From WHUA01 sp963711215 (GTDB lineage: Bacteria > Pseudomonadota > Alphaproteobacteria > UBA8366): a stretch of DNA of 64,000 nucleotides. Where the stretch lies: contig CAVQDH010000011.1 of assembly GCA_963711215.1 (NCBI GenBank), positions 1-64,000 of the forward strand. The letters are read 5' to 3'. Positions 45,346 through 54,837 of this stretch are shown one piece after another. Each line of letters begins with the position of its first letter. Within the stretch, counting starts at the first letter, position 1. The notes under the pieces were generated by a model, which ran no database searches, was not told the origin of the DNA, and saw nothing but the letters and a program-made list of their open reading frames with translations. Both the position numbers and the translations under genes were made by a program.

Positions 45346-46377
45346 TTACGCCAGCGCTTTTTCGACCAGCGGCCGCACCTTCGTCGCCATCAGCTCGATG
45401 GTGCGAAGCGTGATCCGCTGGTCCATGCCGTGCCACTGGATGCGCGTGATCAGCCGGGTGAAGCCGGTGGTCTTCGAGAGCCGGACCAGCTCCTCGGCGA
45501 CTTCCTCCGGCGAGCCGATGACGACCCTTCCCGCCATCAGCTCCTCGAAGTCGAGCTGCTCCTTGCCCGAGCCGACGACATTGGTAAACAGCCCCCATTG
45601 GCCGAAGATGCGGTAGCTGTCGGCGATGAAGGGGCCGGCCTCGCGCAGCGCGGTCGCCTTGTCGGGCGCGACGACGACGTTGCGCAACAGCGGGAACTCG
45701 CGCGGCATCGGCTTGCCAAGCCCGGCCAGGGTCTTCTGGAAAACCCCCGCCTGCTCGGTGATGACCGCCTCGGTGAGATGCGAGGAGGCTACCCAGCTGT
45801 CGCCGAGGCTGGTATCGGCGAGCGCGGCCGCCCGTTCGACCGCCTTCTTGACGCTGCCGCCGAACCACATCGGCGGGCGCGGCTTCCGCACCGGCTTGAG
45901 CGAGAGATGCAGCCCCTCGGCCTGGAAATACTTGCCGGCGAAATCGACGCTGTCCTCGGTCCACAGCCGCTGCATCAGCGTCACCGACTCCCGGAAGCGG
46001 CCGAGCCGCTCGTGGAAATCGATACCCAGCACCTTGAATTCCTCCTCCTGCCAGCCTTGCGCCACGCCGAGGGTGAAGCGCCCGCCGGTGACGATGTCGA
46101 GCAGCGCCGCCTGCTGCGCCACGTGCAGCGGGTGATACATCGGCAGGACCAGCATGCAGGTCGACAGCGTCATGCCCTCCGCCGTCGCGGCGAGCCCCAT
46201 CAGCGTCTCCATCGGCGGGAACCACGCCGAGGCGCTGTAGGACAGGTGGTTGCCGATGGCGACCCCGTCGAACCCGGCGTCGCGCGCCACCCGGACCTGT
46301 TCGACATGCTCGGCGAAGCGCTTGGTGAAGTCTTCGTCCTGCCGGTGCTCGGGACTGATGAAAAGGGTCAGGTCCAT
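45346..46377 (-). CDS. LLM class flavin-dependent oxidoreductase (second)
   Basis: Luciferase-like monooxygenase fold, 343 residues. A-R-D-A-G-F-D-G-V-A-I-G-N-H, P-M-Y-H-P-L-H-V-A-Q-Q-A-A-L-L-D, G-V-A-Q-G-W-Q-E-E-E-F and the G-G-R-F-T-L-G-V core are family landmarks. A GGGGGAA site sits 4 bp before the ATG at 46377. Not closely similar to the 25523 copy. Substrate unknown. Confidence 0.87.
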   Translation of the reverse strand: MDLTLFISPEHRQDEDFTKRFAEHVEQVRVARDAGFDGVAIGNHLSYSASAWFPPMETLMGLAATAEGMTLSTCMLVLPMYHPLHVAQQAALLDIVTGGRFTLGVAQGWQEEEFKVLGIDFHERLGRFRESVTLMQRLWTEDSVDFAGKYFQAEGLHLSLKPVRKPRPPMWFGGSVKKAVERAAALADTSLGDSWVASSHLTEAVITEQAGVFQKTLAGLGKPMPREFPLLRNVVVAPDKATALREAGPFIADSYRIFGQWGLFTNVVGSGKEQLDFEELMAGRVVIGSPEEVAEELVRLSKTTGFTRLITRIQWHGMDQRITLRTIELMATKVRPLVEKALA

Positions 46378-46526
46378 CGGATTCCCCCAGGGTTGCGCGT
46401 CCTCTGTCCGGCCAGCATAGCCCCGAGCCGGAAAAGCGCGAAATCCGCCCCGCCCCCGCCGCGAAAGGAAATCTTTAGAAAGTACGGCCAGAGTTCGCCG
46501 GTTGATTGCCAACCGGGAGGCTTTGC

Positions 46527-47303
46527 GTGATCAAGTTCCTTTCCATTCTGGCTCTGATCGTGGCCGCCGTCTCTCTTCCCGTCCGCGCGGAGACGCCGGA
46601 CGTCGAGCTTCGGGTCACCGCGGCGGACCCGATTGGAACCGCGCGGCTGGGACTGGGGGACCCGCTTTATCTCCGGGTCTCCTATAAGAGCGCGGCGCCG
46701 CTGCGGCTGCAGGCAAAGGGTTTCGCCGGCGGCGCGGAACGGATCAGGGGAGAGGCGTACAACCCGGCGCCGGCCTACCCGGCGGGCGCGCATGACGCGC
46801 TGGTCTGGGTCTTCTACTCGGGCCCGGCGCGGATCGACACGATCCGCATCACGGCGTATGGGGCGGACTGGACGCCGCTCGCCACGGTCTCCTATCCGGT
46901 CAGCGCCGAGTGGTGGGGCAGCCCCGCCGGCCGGACGCGGGCCGCCTGGGTGTCGGCGCTCAGCGCGCAGCAGCAGTCGATGGCATCCAGCGCCATGGCA
47001 CCAAGCGCCGACGACGGCGACGACGTCGGGATCGGCATTCTGGTCACCGTGGCGTTTCTCACGGTGCCGGCCTATATCGTGCTGCAGCTTATCCTGCTGC
47101 TCCGCTATTCTGGCGGATGGCGCATCGCGGCGGCGCTGCCGCTGATCGGCATGGTGCCGCTGCTGATCTATACGCTCTTCGCCCTGGTCATGGGATCGAA
47201 CCTGTGGCCGCTCATGGCGATCTTCCTCACCCCCTTCGCGTTCTTCTATCTCTTGGCGGTGCTGGCGCTGCGGCGGCTCGGCAGCGGCGCGGCCTTTTCC
47301 TGA
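46527..47303 (+). CDS. Hypothetical membrane protein with signal peptide
   Basis: 258 residues from the GTG at 46527, which follows GGGAGG. N-terminal export signal (F-L-S-I-L-A-L-I-V-A-A-V-S-L-P-V-R-A), a periplasmic beta-rich part of about 130 residues with a D-x-V-x-L type start and W-V-F-Y-S-G-P-A-R-I-D, then three hydrophobic helices (about 168-190, 197-220, 225-245). Resembles DUF4384-like exported domains only vaguely. Function unknown. Confidence 0.7.
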   Translation: MIKFLSILALIVAAVSLPVRAETPDVELRVTAADPIGTARLGLGDPLYLRVSYKSAAPLRLQAKGFAGGAERIRGEAYNPAPAYPAGAHDALVWVFYSGPARIDTIRITAYGADWTPLATVSYPVSAEWWGSPAGRTRAAWVSALSAQQQSMASSAMAPSADDGDDVGIGILVTVAFLTVPAYIVLQLILLLRYSGGWRIAAALPLIGMVPLLIYTLFALVMGSNLWPLMAIFLTPFAFFYLLAVLALRRLGSGAAFS

Positions 47304-47329
47304 CGGCCGCCAGCCCGGTCACGAGCCGG

Positions 47330-48256
47330 TCAGGAGCCCGTTGCGGCCCCATCGAACAGCGCGGCCTCGGGGATGCTCCGGTAGGCTGCGGCGATGGTCT
47401 CGACCGCGATCCGGCGCAGGCTTTCCGCCGCCGGCGACAGCGTGCTCCGCTTGCGCCGGACGATGCCGATCGTGCGCGTGAGGCTGGGCTCGTGGAGCGG
47501 CCGGTGGACCAGATAAGGATGCCCGTGGATCGCCGAATAGGGCACGACGCTGACGCCGAAGCCCGCCTGGATGAGCCCCAGCATGGTGCCGAGATGCTGC
47601 ACCTCGTAGGGCTCGCCCGGCAGGCGCTGCGACATGGCGAGCTGGCGGCCGATGCCGCTGTCGAGGCCGAAGGCGACATAGGTCGACTGCGCCAGCCGCT
47701 CCCAGGTGATGGCCGGCGCCGCGGCGAACGCGTGGTCCGGCGGGCACGCGAGGACATAGGGCTCGGTCACGACCGGCTCGAAATCGAACTCGGGGTCGTC
47801 GCGGAGCAGCATGTCGATGCCGAACTCCGCCCGCCCGAGCCGCAGGTGATCGGCGACGCGCAGCGCGGTGTCGTCGAGCACGCGCACGTTCACGCCCGGG
47901 ATCTCGCGCCGGAACCGCGCCAGGATATTGGGCAGAAGGCCGCTCGCCACGCTGAGCAGGCAGGCGACGCTGACCTGTCCCTTGCGCTGGGCCACCACGT
48001 CCTGGATGCGGGCGATCGAGCTTTCGAATTCCTGCAGGATACGCTGCGCCTCGGGCAGGAACAGCCGGCCCAGCTCGGTCGGCTCCACGTTTCGGGTCGA
48101 GCGGTCGAACAGCCGCGCGCCGAGATAGTCTTCGAGCTTCTGGATCCGTTGCGTGAGCGCTGACGAGGTGATACCGAGCCGGTCGGCCGCGGGCTTGAAC
48201 CCGGCGGCTTCCGAGACGGCGAGGAAGCCGCGTATATCGTCGATACTGATTTTCAT
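47330..48256 (-). CDS. LysR family transcriptional regulator
   Basis: 308 residues. N-terminal winged helix (F-L-A-V-S-E-A-A-G-F-K-P-A-A-D-R-L-G-I-T-S-S-A-L-T-Q-R-I-Q-K-L-E) and a periplasmic-binding-like effector domain. Divergent from the HD oxygenase gene across 128 bp, the usual arrangement for a LysR regulator and its target. Inducer unknown. Confidence 0.92.
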   Translation of the reverse strand: MKISIDDIRGFLAVSEAAGFKPAADRLGITSSALTQRIQKLEDYLGARLFDRSTRNVEPTELGRLFLPEAQRILQEFESSIARIQDVVAQRKGQVSVACLLSVASGLLPNILARFRREIPGVNVRVLDDTALRVADHLRLGRAEFGIDMLLRDDPEFDFEPVVTEPYVLACPPDHAFAAAPAITWERLAQSTYVAFGLDSGIGRQLAMSQRLPGEPYEVQHLGTMLGLIQAGFGVSVVPYSAIHGHPYLVHRPLHEPSLTRTIGIVRRKRSTLSPAAESLRRIAVETIAAAYRSIPEAALFDGAATGS

Positions 48257-48289
48257 CGCCCGGATTTCGTAGAACGACTTATCAATCGA

Positions 48290-48306
48290 GAATATTAATT
48301 AAATTC
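48290..48306. promoter_or_regulatory. A/T-rich near-palindrome in the LysR/HD divergent region
   Basis: GAAT-ATTAATTAA-ATTC, an imperfect inverted repeat in an otherwise GC-rich gap. The T-N11-A spacing typical of LysR boxes can be drawn through it. Candidate site for the adjacent regulator; weak evidence. Confidence 0.35.
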
Positions 48307-48384
48307 ACTTAGTAAAGAGTGCATGTCAAATTCACCGGCCGTGGCGGCGCGCCCGCCGCCGGCCGGTTCGGAGAGAGGAGCCCC

Positions 48385-48933
48385 ATGGGCATCATCGAGA
48401 CCCTGTGTGAAATCTACGAGACCAAGGGGTATGAGACCTTCGAGGGTGACCGGCTGCTCACCCAGACCTCGCACGGGCTGCAAACCGCGATGATCGCCGA
48501 GGCGGAAGGCGCGGACTCGGCCTTGATCGTATCCGGCCTGCTGCATGATATCGGCCGGATCATCAATCCGAAGGACCGGGAGCTTACCGACAGCGGCAAG
48601 GACGCCAAGCACGAGATCGTCGGGCAGAAATACCTCGAGGCCTGGTTCGGCCCGGAGGTCACCATGCCGGTCTTCTGGCATGTCGCCGCCAAGCGCTATC
48701 TCGTCGCCACCGACCCGGCTTATGCGCACAAGATCTCGCCGGGCTCGACGCGCAGCCTGAAGGGCCAGGGCGGGCTCTATTCCGAGGAAGAAGCGGCCAA
48801 ATTCCTGAAGCAGCCCTTCGCGGCGGAGGGCGTCCTGCTGCGCCGCTGGGACGACCGGGCCAAGTCGCCCGACGCCATCACCCCGCCCTTCGACTATTAT
48901 GTCAGCCATATCGAGCGCTGCCTGAAAGCCTAG
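48385..48933 (+). CDS. HD-domain protein of the PhnZ/TmpB mixed-valence diiron oxygenase type
   Basis: 182 residues, single HD domain: Q-T-S-H-G-L-Q-T-A, L-L-H-D-I-G-R (the HD pair, about 53-54), E-I-V-G-Q-K-Y and F-W-H-V-A-A-K-R-Y. Layout and size match PhnZ-like oxygenases that break C-P bonds, with Y-E-T-F-E-G-D near the place where PhnZ has its Tyr and Glu. GAGAGGAG precedes the ATG. No TmpA-like TauD partner adjoins. A nucleotidase or other HD hydrolase role is also possible. Confidence 0.8.
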   Translation: MGIIETLCEIYETKGYETFEGDRLLTQTSHGLQTAMIAEAEGADSALIVSGLLHDIGRIINPKDRELTDSGKDAKHEIVGQKYLEAWFGPEVTMPVFWHVAAKRYLVATDPAYAHKISPGSTRSLKGQGGLYSEEEAAKFLKQPFAAEGVLLRRWDDRAKSPDAITPPFDYYVSHIERCLKA

Positions 48934-49005
48934 CCTGGCGCCGGGCTGCCGGGCGGCTTTTCGCGTTAAGCAATTGGCAACCATCCCAACGTTATTCTTA
49001 GGGGC

Positions 49006-49323
49006 ATGGCGACACCGTTAAACAAACTGGACGACTTGATCTCCGTCCTTAAGGGCGAACGCGACGAACGCCGCCGGACCGCCCGGATCAAGACTTTGCG
49101 GCGCACCCGGATCGTCCACGGCGACGGCGGCAAGGGCATGCGCTGCTTCATCTGCGACATTTCCCAGACCGGCGCGCGGCTGCGTCCGGCCGAGGCGGAT
49201 GCGGTTCCCGACCGCTTCCTGCTGCAGGTAGAACACGACCTCAGCCTCGTCTGCGATGTGAAGTTCCGCAGCCACGACGAGCTTGGCGTGTCCTTCGACC
49301 TGACGCCCATGCAACGCGGCTGA
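49006..49323 (+). CDS. PilZ domain protein (second)
   Basis: 105 residues with one PilZ domain: R-R-R-T-A-R near 22-27, I-C-D-I-S-Q-T-G-A-R-L as the D-x-S-x-x-G motif (complete here), and L-G-V-S-F-D-L. Likely binds c-di-GMP. Both PilZ genes sit in a window that also holds a degenerate GGDEF-EAL regulator. Confidence 0.82.
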   Translation: MATPLNKLDDLISVLKGERDERRRTARIKTLRRTRIVHGDGGKGMRCFICDISQTGARLRPAEADAVPDRFLLQVEHDLSLVCDVKFRSHDELGVSFDLTPMQRG

Positions 49324-49418
49324 ACCTTCGCGGCCGGCGCGCCTTTTTTGGCGCTCACCGAGGCTTCTGGTAGGCTTCTCTCGCGCCGGACGACCGGCGC
49401 GGGCGCAAAGGCCTTGCC

Positions 49419-50507
49419 ATGAAGATCACCGACGTCCGCGTGGACATTCTCGAAGTCCCGCTCGAGCACAGCTATATGGCCGGCGGCCGCAAGGCCGACG
49501 CCAACTGGCATGTCCTGGCGCGCGTCCGCACCGCGGACGGCGTCGAAGGCATCGGCTATGTCGTGAAGCAGCGCGGCGACCTGGTGCGCGCCATTGCCCA
49601 GGCCACGCGCGAGATGGGCGCGCTTCTCGTCGGATCGAGCGTGCTGGAGCCCGAGGCCGCGTGGCAGAAGCTGGCGGACCGGACGGACTGGCTCGGCCCC
49701 GGCGGGCTGCAGCACTGGGCGATCGCGCCGCTCGACATCGCGCTGTGGGACGCCGCGGGCAAGGCGCTGGGCCAGCCGCTCTGGCGGTTGCTCGGCGGCA
49801 ATCGCGACAGCCTGCCGGCCTATGCCAGCGACCGCTTGTGGTACAGCCTTTCGCTCCCGGAGCTCGCGGAATCCGCCGGCGCGCATGCCGCGGCCGGCTA
49901 TCGCGGCCTCAAGCTCCGGCTCGGCGCCTCGCCCGACCGGGCGATGCAGAGCGAGCGCGTGCGGGTCGCCAAGGAAGCCGCCGGGCCGGGCGTCGACGTC
50001 ATGGTCGACGGCACGCAGAGCTGGGACTACCCGACCGCCGCCCTGCTCGCCCCCGCGCTCGAGGAAGCCGGCATCGCCTGGCTCGAGGACCCGCTCTATC
50101 ACGATGACGTCGAAGGGCTGGCGGCGCTGGCCGCGCGGCTCGATATTCCGGTGACCGGCGGCGAGAACCTCTACACCCTCGACCAGTTCCGCCGCACCTT
50201 CCAGGCCCGCGCCCTCGACATCGCCATCCTCGACCTGTTCCGGGTCGGCGGCATCACGCCCTGGCGCAAGATCGCGGCGCTGGCCGAGGCCTACAAGCTG
50301 CCGGTCTGCGGCCATGTCGTGCCCGAGGTCCATGTCCATCTGCTGGCTGCCGCCGCCAACGGCCACATGGTCGAATACATGCCGCGCTCGACCGGGATCC
50401 TTGCCAACATGCCCGTGCCGGTGAAAGGCGTGCTGCACCCGGCGCCCGGTCCCGGCCACGGGCTGCAGCTCGACGAGAAGAGCGTGGCGCGCTGCCGCGT
50501 CGAATAG
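49419..50507 (+). CDS. Mandelate racemase/muconate lactonizing enzyme family protein (enolase superfamily)
   Basis: 362-residue Mg-dependent enzyme that abstracts a proton alpha to a carboxylate. Barrel residues: K in G-L-K-L-R-L-G, metal Asp in M-V-D-G-T, Glu in L-E-D-P-L and Glu in T-G-G-E-N, His in H-V-V-P-E-V-H-V-H at the end. N-terminal capping domain about 1-125. Sugar acid dehydratase or racemase is likely; exact substrate unknown. The ATG is 19 bases after a GC-rich stretch and has no striking ribosome site. Confidence 0.88.
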   Translation: MKITDVRVDILEVPLEHSYMAGGRKADANWHVLARVRTADGVEGIGYVVKQRGDLVRAIAQATREMGALLVGSSVLEPEAAWQKLADRTDWLGPGGLQHWAIAPLDIALWDAAGKALGQPLWRLLGGNRDSLPAYASDRLWYSLSLPELAESAGAHAAAGYRGLKLRLGASPDRAMQSERVRVAKEAAGPGVDVMVDGTQSWDYPTAALLAPALEEAGIAWLEDPLYHDDVEGLAALAARLDIPVTGGENLYTLDQFRRTFQARALDIAILDLFRVGGITPWRKIAALAEAYKLPVCGHVVPEVHVHLLAAAANGHMVEYMPRSTGILANMPVPVKGVLHPAPGPGHGLQLDEKSVARCRVE

Positions 50508-50562
50508 CCCCTGCCCGAAATTTCCGTTTCCTGACTTTTCCGAACGCTGAGAAAGGCCCGCC

Positions 50563-51669
50563 ATGACGACCGCAAAAAAGCATCCGACCGACAGTGCGCC
50601 GATCGCGCTCGCCGACCATGGCTGGTTCTACGCCGGCGGCGAATACGTGGAGAAGGATGGCGGCTCGATGATGCGCGGCGCCATGTATGTCGAGCGCTTC
50701 GTGCCGGCGAAGCAAACCCAGCCCTATCCCGTGGTGATGATCCACGGCAACGGGCAGACCGGGAACAACTTCACCGGCACGCCGGACGGACGGCGCGGCT
50801 GGGCGCATGATTTCCTGCGCGCGGGCTACACGGTCTACGTCGCCGACCAGCCGGCGCGCGGCCGCTCCGGGCAAAGCCCTTCCTTCTACGGCGACTACAA
50901 CCGGCGGCCGGGCGGCAACAAGCCGGTCGAGGCGCGCTTCACCGCGCCCGAGACGGCCAAGCTGTGGCCGCAGGCCGAGCGGCACACACAATGGCCCGGC
51001 ACCGGCCAGAAAGGCGACCCGGCCTTCCATCAGTTTTACGCATCGCAGGTCGAATCCCTGGCGGACGGCGACGAAGCCGAGCGCCTGAACCAGCAGGCGG
51101 GCGCCGCGCTCCTCGACCGCATCGGCCCGGCCATCGTCATGGTGCACTCGCAATCCGGCGCCTTCGGCTGGCTCATCGCCGACGCCCGGCCGAAGCTGGT
51201 CAAGGCGATCCTCGCCATCGAGCCGAACGGCCCGCCCTTCTTCGAGGTCGAGTTCCAGGGCGCGCCCAGGTGGTTCGAATACACCAAGACGCCGCCGCGC
51301 AAGTGGGGCATCGCCCGGATTCCCCTCACCTACGACCCGCCGGCGGCGAAGCCTGAAGACCTCCGCTACGAGCTGGACGGCGCGGCGGCCGGCGACGGGC
51401 TGGTGCGCTGCTACCTGCAGGCCGAGCCGGCCCGCCAGCTGCCCCGCCTCAAGGGCATCCCGATCCTGATCATCACCGGCGAGGCGTCCTATCACGCCTC
51501 GTACGACCATGGCACGAGCAAGTTCCTGAAGCAGGCCGGCGTGGAGAACGACTTCGTGCGATTGGAAGACGTGGGCCTGCCGGGCAACGGCCACATGATC
51601 ATGTGCGAAGCGAACAATCACGAGGTCGCGGACTTCCTGATCGGCTGGCTGAAGCGCCGCCTGACCTGA
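50563..51669 (+). CDS. Alpha/beta hydrolase family protein
   Basis: 368 residues. V-V-M-I-H-G-N-G-Q-T-G-N-N (oxyanion region), nucleophile elbow H-S-Q-S-G (about 195-199), Asp/His late in H-M-I-M. N-terminal part before the fold is longer than usual (about 45 residues). GAGAAAGG precedes the ATG. The 55-bp gap from the enolase-family gene suggests one transcript. Substrate unknown; may act on an ester or lactone made by the enolase-family enzyme. Confidence 0.85.
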   Translation: MTTAKKHPTDSAPIALADHGWFYAGGEYVEKDGGSMMRGAMYVERFVPAKQTQPYPVVMIHGNGQTGNNFTGTPDGRRGWAHDFLRAGYTVYVADQPARGRSGQSPSFYGDYNRRPGGNKPVEARFTAPETAKLWPQAERHTQWPGTGQKGDPAFHQFYASQVESLADGDEAERLNQQAGAALLDRIGPAIVMVHSQSGAFGWLIADARPKLVKAILAIEPNGPPFFEVEFQGAPRWFEYTKTPPRKWGIARIPLTYDPPAAKPEDLRYELDGAAAGDGLVRCYLQAEPARQLPRLKGIPILIITGEASYHASYDHGTSKFLKQAGVENDFVRLEDVGLPGNGHMIMCEANNHEVADFLIGWLKRRLT

Positions 51670-51825
51670 CGGCCGCGGACGCAGCGCGGGTAGGATTTAT
51701 GCGTTCCGGCGGGCGCGCCGGGAAAATTGCCACTCTTGCGATTGTTTTACGGACCGGTGCGCCGCTAAGATGGGAAGCGCCGATACGCGGCTATTCAATC
51801 AAAAAATATAATCCTGCAATTTGTT

Positions 51826-52324
51826 ATGGAATCTGACGGTAAGCTTCCCGAAAATATTCTCGTTTCCTATCCGGAACAGGACGCGGTACGGATCGGGCCG
51901 CCGCCGGCGCAAGCCTTTTGCGACTATTGCCTCTCCGTGAAGCCGAGGGATGATTTCGCAGACAGGCGCGATTTCGACGTCTTCAAGCTCCGCCCCTGGC
52001 TCGGCTATATCATGATCCTCGAATACCTCGCCGATCAGGACGATTTCCGCTATCGCATGTTCGGTACGCAGATCGCGGCGCAGAGCGGTTTCGACATGAC
52101 CGGCCGTCTGGTTAGCGACCTGCCGCGGCGCTGACGGCGGTTTCTACGAGAACCTCTACCGCGAGAGCATGAAGGACCGGAAGATCGTCTACAGCCATCA
52201 CACGCGGGTCCATCCCCGCTACGAATGCGACTGGCACCGCGTCCTATGTCCCGTCCAGGCCCCGGGCCAGGTCCAGATCGTCACCGGCAACTTTCCCGTG
52301 ACGCGGCGGCGCGCATCGGCTTAG
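51826..52324 (+). CDS. PAS-domain-like protein, frameshifted
   Basis: Repaired it is 166 codons: an N-terminal stretch with C-D-Y-C-L-S, then F-K-L-R-P-W-L-G-Y-I-M-I-L-E-Y, Y-R-M-F-G-T-Q-I, a break near 52129 after L-P-R-R, then A-D-G-G-F-Y-E-N-L-Y-R, I-V-Y-S-H-H-T-R-V. This is the pattern of the small alphaproteobacterial PAS proteins. As given, an in-frame TGA ends it at 52134. Convergent with the GGDEF-EAL regulator. Confidence 0.72.
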
Positions 52325-52406
52325 GCGTTGCGCCGGCATGACGGCTGCGATCCGGCCGGGCAATAGCCGGGATCGGCCGTTCATGCCGGGCGCACAGCCC
52401 CCCCAA

Positions 52407-54188
52407 TTACGACGCGTAGAGACGCTTCCGCATCGCCGGCAGCTTGCGGTACCAATCCGCGAAGTCCTCTCTCGGGCAGGGCTTGCCCAGATGATACCCC
52501 TGCACCCAGTCCACGCCGCATTCGCGCAGCATGGCGAGCTGCTCGTCATGCTCCACGCCGACCGCGACGGTCGTGATGCCGAGCTTGGAGGCCATCGCGG
52601 TGATGCCCTGGATGGTCCGCTCCGCGGACGGCTCGATTGACAGGTCGAGCACGAGCTGCTTCGCGATCTTGATCATCCGCAGCGGCAGTTGCGCGATGTC
52701 GACGATCGAGGAATGCGCCGAGCCGAAGGCATCCAGCACGAGCCGGACGCCGACCCCGTCGATGGCGCGCAGCTCGTTCTCGACGTGGTGGTCCTTGCGC
52801 TGCAGGACCTCTTCGCTGAACTCGATGCCGAGCAGCGACGGCGCAAGGTTGTGGCGGCGGATCGCGTTGCCGAGCGCGGTCGAAAGCCCGCCCGCCCGGA
52901 GCTGCGCGTAGCTGACGTTGATCGTGCAAAAGATCGGCCGCTTGAGGGTCTTGTTCCACTGCGAGACGGATTCCGCCGCGCGCTGGATCACCCACTCGCC
53001 GATGGCGCCGATCTGACCGGAAGCTTCGGCCGCCGGCAGGAACTCGCGCGGGGCCACGTTGCCATAGATGTGGTGATTCCAGCGCAGGAGCGCTTCGACC
53101 GCGACCAGTTCGCCATCCTTGCTGCTTAACATCGGCTGATAGTCGAGCGACAGCTGATTGCAGGCGATCGCCCGATCGAGATCGGTCTGCAGCGCCCGGC
53201 GGCGGTCCTGATCCTTGCCGAGCTGGGCGCTGAAATAGGCAACCTTGCCGACTTCCGCATTGGCGGCGTTGGCAAGCGCGATTTCCGCCGACTTGACGAC
53301 TTCCTCGGCCGTCCTGCCGTCGGTCGGGAACAGCGCTGCGCCGCCGTTGAACTGGACGAACAAGCCGGTATTGGCCAGGTCATACGGCAGGCCGAGCGCC
53401 TTCACGATCTTGGAGACGAAGACCTCGGGCCCGTCCGGCGCCAGGAGGTCGCGGCCGATCACCGCGAAGCGGTCGCTGGAAAGGCGCGCGACCTTGTCCG
53501 TGCCCCGCACGACGGTGCGCAGCCGCGCGGTCACCGCGCGCAGCAGGTCGTCCGCCATCGCCGGCCCGAATTTCTCGTTGATGCCCTTGAAGCGATCGAT
53601 CTCGAAGATGACGAAAACGCCGATCCGGGTGCTGCCCAGGGAATCGGTGACGGCCTCGTCGAGCATCTCCAGGCCCAGGCGCCGCCCTGGCAGGCCGGTC
53701 AATCCGTCGAACTTGGAAACCTCCCGGAGCTGCTTCTGGCGAATACGGCGGGCCATGGCGAACAGGATGGCGCGCTTGAGCCCGACGGCGGACAGATCGT
53801 CCTTGTCGATGAAATCGACGGCGCCGTTTTCGAGCAGCTCGCGCGCCAGCCCCTCGTTGTTCTCGCCCGATATGAACACGACGGCGGGCGATTTCTCCTT
53901 ATGCATCGCCTCGATGAAATCGAAGATGCCGGCGCCGTCGAGATCCGGCAGATGGTAGTCCAGCAGGACGCAGTCGAACGGATCCTTGCTGATGATCTCG
54001 AAGGCTTCGGCGGCGCATTCCGCCTCGCGCAGCGTTACGTTGAGGCCCGATTTCTCGAGCATGCGGCGCAACGCCATGCGGTCGATGTCTTCGTCGTCGA
54101 CGACGAGAATGCGGAGTTGCTGCGGAACGTCGATTGCCTGAAAGCCCGCGTGCGCCGAGGCCTCCATGCCGGAATGCTGCTCTGACAT
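52407..54188 (-). CDS. Response regulator with degenerate GGDEF and EAL domains
   Basis: 593 residues. Receiver (about 25-145): V-V-D-D-E-D-I-D, phosphoacceptor D77 in L-L-D-Y-H-L-P-D. GGDEF-type domain (about 165-335) with S-S-D-R-F in place of G-G-D-E-F, so no cyclase activity expected. EAL-type domain (about 345-590) keeps E-A-L-L-R-W but shows L-D-A-F-G where active enzymes have D-D-F-G, and S-E-E-V for the E-T/S-E motif. Phosphodiesterase activity is therefore doubtful; it may bind c-di-GMP or act by contact. Divergent from the ethylene-receptor-like kinase, its likely phosphodonor. Confidence 0.88.
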   Translation of the reverse strand: MSEQHSGMEASAHAGFQAIDVPQQLRILVVDDEDIDRMALRRMLEKSGLNVTLREAECAAEAFEIISKDPFDCVLLDYHLPDLDGAGIFDFIEAMHKEKSPAVVFISGENNEGLARELLENGAVDFIDKDDLSAVGLKRAILFAMARRIRQKQLREVSKFDGLTGLPGRRLGLEMLDEAVTDSLGSTRIGVFVIFEIDRFKGINEKFGPAMADDLLRAVTARLRTVVRGTDKVARLSSDRFAVIGRDLLAPDGPEVFVSKIVKALGLPYDLANTGLFVQFNGGAALFPTDGRTAEEVVKSAEIALANAANAEVGKVAYFSAQLGKDQDRRRALQTDLDRAIACNQLSLDYQPMLSSKDGELVAVEALLRWNHHIYGNVAPREFLPAAEASGQIGAIGEWVIQRAAESVSQWNKTLKRPIFCTINVSYAQLRAGGLSTALGNAIRRHNLAPSLLGIEFSEEVLQRKDHHVENELRAIDGVGVRLVLDAFGSAHSSIVDIAQLPLRMIKIAKQLVLDLSIEPSAERTIQGITAMASKLGITTVAVGVEHDEQLAMLRECGVDWVQGYHLGKPCPREDFADWYRKLPAMRKRLYAS

Positions 54189-54837
54189 CGCTGATCTCCT
54201 GTCTTGCTATGGCGTTCCGGCGCAGGCCGCCGCGCGTCGCGAGGCAGATCTGCTTTCCGAGTCGTTCGCCGGTCCCGAACATCGTAACACTCGCTTAAAG
54301 GGTAAATTCAAACCATGAACAACTAATGGATAAATACAGTCGATAAATTCGTAAAATTGACGGTAAATCTATTCCGGACGTCTCGCTTCAAGCGCTAGCC
54401 GGTGTAATTTCTCTTAACCAAATCAGCAGTTTGCATCGTTAGGATTTTCTTCATTCGGCCCGATGGCAAATTCCGGGGCCTGGAATCAGGCGTCGGGCCA
54501 GCGCCGATTATTCTCTCGCGCAGGGCATCAGCCTGGCCCGACAGGACTAGGCTGATCGTCATAGACATACCCGCGCAAAACGTCCGCATGATTTCCGGGA
54601 AGCCAAAATATCTATTCAGGTCAAATGGATATAAATTTGTCGCGCCGTAAGGCAATTTTAAATAAAATCTAGTTGCATGATATCGTATCGTACGCGCATG
54701 CATTGCATATTCGAACGACGGCTTTAATTTGGAGCGACATTCGATAAAGAACTGATCCATCATTCAACAAACAACACAAGTGAGGCAGCGCAAGCTTTCG
54801 CTCGGCGACGGACCGAAATTTTTTAACGGCTTTGCAT
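54189..54837. other. A/T-rich divergent region between the EAL regulator and the kinase
   Basis: 649 bp, of which roughly 54290-54770 has clearly more A+T than anything else in the window. A 122-codon minus-strand frame at 54395-54763 has no ribosome site and no recognisable protein. Short inverted and direct words (e.g. AGGCTGATC and GCCTGGCCC runs) give no clear pattern. It should hold the two promoters and may be recently acquired or a decayed gene. Confidence 0.4.

Noticed and set aside
54395..54763. A 122-codon minus-strand gene in the A/T-rich gap
   Set aside because: No ribosome site, no recognisable domain; could be a decayed remnant but cannot be supported.
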